Assembly: GCA_037043015.1 (NCBI GenBank)
Contig: CM073328.1
Span: forward strand, 11,071,495-11,135,494
Source: Bryum argenteum
Taxonomy: Eukaryota > Streptophyta > Bryopsida > Bryales > Bryaceae
Length of the DNA: 64,000 nucleotides
Direction: 5' to 3'
How positions within the stretch are numbered: position 1 is the first letter of the stretch; the number at the start of each line of letters is the position of its first letter. Both the position numbers and the translations under genes were made by a program. This document shows, in pieces, positions 58,251 to 64,000 of the stretch. The notes below the pieces were generated by a model. It had not been told where the DNA came from. It was given only the letters and a program-made list of their open reading frames with translations, and did not search any database.

Positions 58251-59439
58251 TGTCTATGGATCATAAACCAAATTTCATGTTTTGTGTCTTTTCACAATTG
58301 TTGTGTACATTTAATTCCAAAGAGTTTAAGATTAACATAGTTACAAAAGTTATTACGTAGCACATAACTTGTAAAGTATTGCGCGATAAATAGTCAAATT
58401 GTTCTTTTCTCTTTTTTGATTAAAAAAGAAAAAAAAAAGAAAAAAAAAAGAAAAGAAAAGAAAAAAAGAAAAAAAGAAAAACACCTTACTCGGTTTGATC
58501 ATGCCCAAATATATATCATGATATTTTTTTATTACTACATTAAATTTTAAGATCTGTATAATTATCACCAAATACCATACTAAATGTTTAGGTACAATGT
58601 AACAAAGAAGGTACGGTTCATGAATCAAAATAATTTAACAAGACCTTTTATAAATATTATATATACTCAATTCGAAAGAGTTTTTCTGCGCAAGCTAAAA
58701 TCAACTGAAAGAATCAACTCTTTAAATAGAATAAACTCATCATGCCATGTAGAAACTTGTAAATCACACGATAAGTTTTCAACTCTTCTGAATGTGTGAA
58801 TTTTCATGGGGAAGGTGAGCCTACATTAGGCCACCTCGCTCGTGGGTTTTCTCATGGGTATATTAAATTTTCTATTTTGAAACCTCCAAAGCTTATTTCC
58901 TAAGTTAAAAAATGAGACCTCCAACCTCATTTTACCTAAGAGAAAATTTCTCTTTGAAATCTGAGAACTTAAAACTTTTAAAACAAGAAACAACCGTAAA
59001 CCTCCCTTGGTAATAACTTGAAAAAAATAATATACAACAAGGTGCTCTAACATGGCACAATACCAGCAATGAATAACAACTCCCAAGATTCAACTACCCA
59101 AGAGGTACATATAGCTTTCACGGCTGATTTTTTGATATACTCACTATGATTATTCGAAATTGCGTCATTTCAAAACACTTACAAGTCCAACTTCAAAAAT
59201 TCACAAGAAGTCTTGATATTAAAACTTCACCATTTACGATCTTCCAATTTCACAAATTTCTTGCATGGCTTACAAATTTCAACATTTGTACCTCATCGCC
59301 ATGGCCGGGCATGCCACGAAACTGCTGACGTGTTGATCCAACAGTGCACGCTCCACCAAATTCCGGATCGACGGCCGCGGTTGACTCCTCTTTCGCCTTC
59401 GTGTGTCCTTGTCGTAGTTTCCCCGCGCTTGCCCGCCTT
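58251..59439. other. AT-rich intergenic region
   Basis: A purine-rich A/G tract (about 58418-58480). No gene recognised. GC rises from about 59290 at the start of the C78 upstream region. Confidence 0.5.
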
Positions 59440-60480
59440 TCGCAATTGCCGATCGCATCGTCGCTTTCACATCAGCGTACTCACAGTCACCGGAGCTTCG
59501 AGCTTTCAAGGTATCAAACTCCCACCGCTTTATGAATGTACACTGCGATTCTAGAATTAACGCGTGTCTTAGAAAACGATCCTGTCCAGTTTGCTGACAT
59601 CTTTCATGCATGGTAGCCAGCTTTGAGCTATACTGAGTTTGTAACGGAGGTGGAGTTTGGAGATAGGGTTCGCTTACTGCGGTGGAGATAGGGAGCCGTG
59701 CCGGACATCATTGATGCATGCTGAGCAAGGTTGTGTTTGAGACAATTGTATTTGAGGTGGAGGCAAGGATCCGTGTCTGGAACAAGAGGTTTTGTTGATT
59801 GTAAGTTCCATAATCTTACTCTAATTGTTTGCCTGTAAGTAAGTGTATGTGGAGTTCGATTGGCTTGTTATTCTTTCGAATGGATGTAGTAGTCGTCTCT
59901 GCTTGCACAGTACAGGGAGGTTGCTCTTCTTTAGCTTTTATGGCATGTGAAGGTGGACTGACGTGAGCCTTGCTCGTTGTAGAGGGAGGTTGGAATATCA
60001 AGCACTTTGCTCTCCGACGTTTATGATCGGGAAATTGTCTCCCGCTCGAGCTAGTAATTGTCTTAGAGAGCGTTGCAGCTGGAGGATTGAAGAATCTGCG
60101 CTTGTGGCATCCTCGTGAAACAGGTACTTTTTTCTTGCTGCTATGAAATTGTGGAACTAGTATTAAGGTATTTTCATTATATAGTGGAACATCCATTATA
60201 TAGTGGAACATCCCTATGAAAAGTACACATTGTTTTAAGTACAAATTGTTTTGGTCATGGTTTCGGTTCGGTACCCCACTATTTGATACTTTTGGAGTAT
60301 TAGGCATCTTGCTGGCTGTGCTTGATGTCGTATGAGTGCCTGGAAACCAGCGGTTGTCCTTGACTGATAGACATTGGTGATTACAGATGACCTGTTTCTT
60401 GTATGTAAGTTTTTTGGTGGAACTGACCATGCCAGATATGGTTGCTTGTACCAACAGGTCCGGAAAGCTTCACTCATCCG
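59440..60480 (+). repeat. Upstream module of the C78 gene, copy 1
   Basis: Shares a colinear series of blocks with 62240-62990: GCTTCGAG.TTTCAAGGTA, GATCCTGTCCAG, TTGCTGACAT..T..ATGCATGGT, GGTTGCTCTTCTTTAGC, CATGTGAAGGTGGACTGACG, CCTCGTGAAACAGGTA, GTTTTGGTCAT and GGAAACCAGCGGTTGTC. Two of these end in good splice donors (CAAG/GTA and ACAG/GTA), suggesting duplicated first exons of a spliced leader. No convincing protein. Confidence 0.6.
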
Positions 60481-62239
60481 TTCAAGCTATTGAGAGCACG
60501 GCGTAAGGAGGATAAGGTGCTTGTGGTAATCTTTACCAACACAGTAATATAAACGTGTTGTAGGGTCATGTCGATTACTTTGCATCCAACAACAAGCCTG
60601 CTTTGCATGATAGCTTCAAATATCTTCACTTTGAGGCAGAGTGTTCGAGTTTTGTTGATTGCACAGGGGGTTTGTGCCAAATCACGATATAGATTTGAAA
60701 TGATGTAGAAGAGTAGAGCTCTCGATTGACGTGGACTGAAACTTGACGCTCCAAGCTTTGCATATCTTTTAGCTTTTGCATGTAAACCAACGCATCATGA
60801 TGGTCTGTTATTTAACAGCTGGAATGATGATGTGATTGTGGTCACCGGTGCATGTAGATGTGGATGGGCGTGTGTAGATTGACTACCATCTGTTTTAATC
60901 ATCTTTTGAGCAGTAAGTGCTCATTCAGTCCCGATGTTGCTGATTGCATTCAGGTTTATCTGGAGCACTCCTCCTCATTGATGTACTTGCATTGAAGGAG
61001 GACTTGTGTTGGTGATTTGGTGCGTGTGTAGTGGATGGTGGTAATCATAGCCAGGTATTACTTGAACCAGCTCTTCAGTAATGACTTCCTATGCTTGTAA
61101 CTAGTTTTTTGTTGACAGTTTTTGTGGTTATGTGGTGTGTTAGCGTAAGTCATCAGGTTGAGGAGCATACCCTTGAGGTATACAGCAGTTAGAGGATCGG
61201 AGGAATCTCTTACACACTGGAGATGTTTTTTTAAATAGGTATGTTCACCTGATCCTCGCACTTCATAATTATTTTGCGAAATTTGTATCAGAAACGCATA
61301 GTGTTGTTGGAGGCGGACAATGATCGTTTAATGAGCGTTATTCTACTGATGCGCAGTGTCTTTCAGTTTTGTCAGAGTGCCTGGATTGCGCGGAAATGCT
61401 AGTGATTAGTAGTTTCACTTCACTTCGTGATTTATTGCTGCATGTTTGAGTTTATTGTGTATTGTATATTTAGACAATATGATACTCAATGTGCCAATAT
61501 CCAGATCGGTTAGAATTCTAATATCTCTCGGAGCAGTGTACAAGGAATATACCGATATATGTACCCTTCGTGAAGAGTCAAATAAAAATGTATCAATTGA
61601 ACTGCACTCCGTGCGTCATGGTTCCTTGGGCTGCTTCTTCAAATTCTTCGAAGTTCGTGCGTTTATGATTTTGGGTTGTACGCTTGATGCAGTGGTGAAT
61701 TATTTTCTGAGGTTGTTTTTTTCGCAATGCTGTGAAAGGTCTTTACGTGTCTCGATTAGAGCATCTGTAAAATTTGTATACTCATGATTAGAGTGCATGT
61801 GGATTTTAGCACATGCACTTTTCATTGTGACTTAATTCTTCTTCGTCCACCTGGAGATATGAGTCGCTACTAGAGAAGTCTGGCTTATTACTCTACTGTT
61901 CTCACTGTACTTAAAAGTCCTAGCACGAGTGCTGGATATGGCGAAGTACGCATTAGAATCATGAATATACAGTTACTTACTCAGGTGCTGTATGGTTTAG
62001 TGGAATCTTGCTTAACTTTAGGTGCCAGCCTCGAATCATAATATTGTATGCAAAAAATTTGTATTCAAGTTTGCGACTGCATGAGGAGGATTCTTGGAGC
62101 TTTCGATCATCAACGTTTGTGTTTTGTGGTAATTGTAGCAACTTCGATCTGGATTTACAACGTCTTTTTGGAAAAATACTCGGTTTTGTGAGTAGCCTTT
62201 TCGCCTACTAGCTGCCAACGGAATTCCTTCACACCGTCT
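60481..62239 (+). other. Spacer between duplicated modules
   Basis: No coding sequence recognised. It could be intron or alternative leader sequence of the downstream gene. Confidence 0.4.
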
Positions 62240-62990
62240 TCCTTGCGTTCATCGGCTTCCTCATCTTTTCATAGTTGCTGGTGCTTCGAGTTGCAAGGTA
62301 CTAAGGGCTTACCACCGTTGTGGGTTGTACTCTAAGATACCAGAGTACATACTAGATACTAGATCGATCGCTTGCCTCAGATTGATCCTGTTCAGTGTAG
62401 TAACTTACCAGACTGATTTAAGCTCTACATAGCTTGCTGACATTTTGGATGCATGGTTCCATATCTGGTGTGTCTGGTGTACGTGGACGTAGATTGGCTT
62501 GTGAGAGTATCGAATGGATGTAGGGGTCCGTGCTTGTACAATGAGGTTGCTCTTCTTTAGCATTCATGACATGTGAAGGTGGACTGACGTGAGCCCCGCT
62601 TGTAGAGGGAGCCGCGCTCTTATGGCATGTGAAGGTGGACCAGCGTGACCATGCCGCACTTAGCTATTCAACACTTATGATTCATAGATTTACACACGTC
62701 TACCCGTAGTAACGGTCTGGCAGTGCACTGCAGTTGAGGGATCGAGAATTTGAGCTTCTGGCGACCCTCGTGAAACAGGTAGGTTTTGCTTGCCGTGATA
62801 TGTACACACTGTTTTGGTCATAGTTTTGATTCCTCACCCGCTTTTTGATGCTTTGGAAATGTTGAGCAATTTGCAGGCATTGGTGCTGCGTGATGTGGTA
62901 TGTGTGCTGGAAACCAGCGGTTGTCGTAGAGTGATGTTCATCGGTGATTTGAAACTGACTGTTTCTTGTATGTTTCTTATATTAGCAGAA
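62240..62990 (+). repeat. Upstream module of the C78 gene, copy 2
   Basis: Second copy of the module at 59440-60480, shorter, with the same block order and the same two donor-like sites (TTGCAAG/GTA near 62300, AAACAG/GTA near 62779). It lies closer to the coding exon. Confidence 0.6.
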
Positions 62991-63319
62991 GCGGCTTCGA
63001 GGCGAGGTATGCTGATTTGTCGTCGGGAGAATAATGTCTCCATTTCAGGAAGAGTCCCAGGACCGAGAGCGTCACATCTCATCAGATCACAAGGGGAAGG
63101 CTGCGCGTACCGAGTGTATTATGCACGGACCCGGAAAGCGTTCACAAGGAAAAGAGAAAAATACTGGTACCAATCTTATCAATAGTCAGTGTTTTGCCGA
63201 GAATATTTGTGCTGTTGTACTTTGCAGAATTAGCGTCGAGGTTTCACGTTTTTTTGTCCACAAGAGTCACTGCGGCATCCCAAGTACTTTGGTGAGCAAA
63301 CGACAGTTATACGGAATAG

Positions 63320-64000
63320 TATAAGTTTTATTCTGACAAGGAAGACCTGGGTGTGCCTGTGAGTCTAGGTTCACCGCCTAAGGAGAACAAAGCAGGAACG
63401 GAAGACGGTCATGGTACTGCAAAGGATACGAATGAGCAGGGAGAGGGTATATCTAACCGCAATAAGGAGGCATTGAAGAGGTTGAATCTGGAGGAGTTTA
63501 CGAGGAGCTTAATTCTGAGACAAATTCGGGAGTTCAATTATGTGGAGCCAGACGTGTCCTTGATGTCTTTACTGAAGAAGTGTTTGGAAGCAAATTCTCG
63601 GAGGGAATTCTCCGTTGTTGCACTCTCAGGCTACATCGAACACTTCGAAAGTAGGCAGGAGGAAGATCTTGGCTGGGGCTGCGGATGGCGTAATATACAG
63701 ATGTTGAGCTCCTATGTCCTTGCCCAGGATGCAGAGTGCAAGGATGCACTCTTCGGTGGAGCAGGATTTGTTCCGGACATTCCTGCGATGCAGCAATGGC
63801 TGGAAATCGCGTGGCTAAAAGGTTTTGACGTTTTGGGTGCAGACTATTTCGATTGGAAAATCTCGGGTACGCACAAATGGATTGGAACTACAGAGTGTGC
63901 CGCATTGCTCCGCTCCTTCGGCGTGCGGGCTCGCGTTGTAGATTTTCGCACAGCCGGTAGCAAGCGAGGAAGAGATCAGTTAATGAGCAAGGGCAGTGGC
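63320..64000 (+). CDS. C78 family cysteine peptidase, ZUFSP/ZUP1-like (partial, runs off window)
   Basis: The open frame runs to the window end: YKFYSDKEDLGV, then an acidic linker, LNLEEFTRSLILRQIREFNY, LMSLLKKCLEAN, SGYIEHFESRQEEDLGWGCG, WRNIQMLSSYVL, FGGAGFVPDIPAMQQWLEIA, KWIGTTECAALLRSFGVRAR and VVDFRTAG. GWGCGWRN contains the nucleophilic Cys of the C78 fold. The IGTTE and ARVVDF region is typical of the ZUFSP/ZUP1 branch (Lys63-linked ubiquitin peptidase) rather than UFM1-specific UFSP2, though I cannot exclude the latter. The catalytic Asp and His lie beyond the window. A stop precedes 63320, so the exon begins there or slightly downstream. Upstream zinc-finger exons, normal for ZUP1, were not recognised. 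Candidate small exons near 63049-63167 and 63229-63292 are unproven. Confidence 0.82.

Noticed and set aside
59816-60454. 212-codon minus-strand frame
   Set aside because: No recognisable domain; lies across a module whose second copy (62240-62990) does not keep the frame, and plus-strand splice signals explain the region better.

Overview
The window is nuclear DNA from a land plant. Genes are split by GT-AG introns. The tRNA genes are plant-type. The protein set is plant-like: endo-beta-mannosidase of N-glycan breakdown, a class XI LRR receptor kinase, a DUF3537/GRL membrane protein, a TLDc protein, an Rsm22/METTL17 mitoribosome factor and a C78 peptidase. Long AT-rich intergenic stretches and an intact piggyBac transposase make a seedless plant (bryophyte or lycophyte grade) my best guess. 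That rests on weak inference, and the species cannot be fixed from the sequence.

Layout: 1-4385 is repeat-rich (a 435-bp TTAA-flanked element abutting a TAA-flanked Harbinger-like MITE, then a degenerate tandem leader). At 4390-5832 (+) lies the seven-pass DUF3537/GRL gene. At 9607-13926 (-) is an 11-exon EBM gene (887 aa as modelled) with a duplicated 5' leader module at 14345-14870. At 16577-17609 are two interleaved long inverted repeats. At 18159-19232 (+) is a TLDc gene, followed by tRNA-Glu and tRNA-Phe only 4 nt apart. At 23376-24797 (-) is RSM22. At 30165-34757 is a 4.6-kb piggyBac element carrying an 897-aa transposase with all three catalytic Asp. At 34.9-36.3 kb are a 25-bp minisatellite and an array of GC palindromes separated by T tracts. 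From 38 to 51 kb the sequence is mostly transposon debris. At 51408-55294 (+) is a two-exon LRR receptor kinase. At 55934-56305 is a 24-bp minisatellite. From about 63320 to the window end (+) is a partial C78 (ZUFSP/ZUP1-like) peptidase gene, preceded by a duplicated upstream module.

The most interesting signal is a piggyBac system. Besides the transposase element, the window holds at least eight copies or fragments of a second short family (family 1) and several deletion derivatives of the transposase element itself (family 2). Both families begin CCCCTAAA next to TTAA. One family-1 copy (47386-48367) sits exactly at the TTAA of a tandem repeat whose neighbouring unit still has the uninterrupted TTAA, giving an empty-site control inside the window. 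The host genes appear functionally unrelated housekeeping or receptor genes rather than a cluster.
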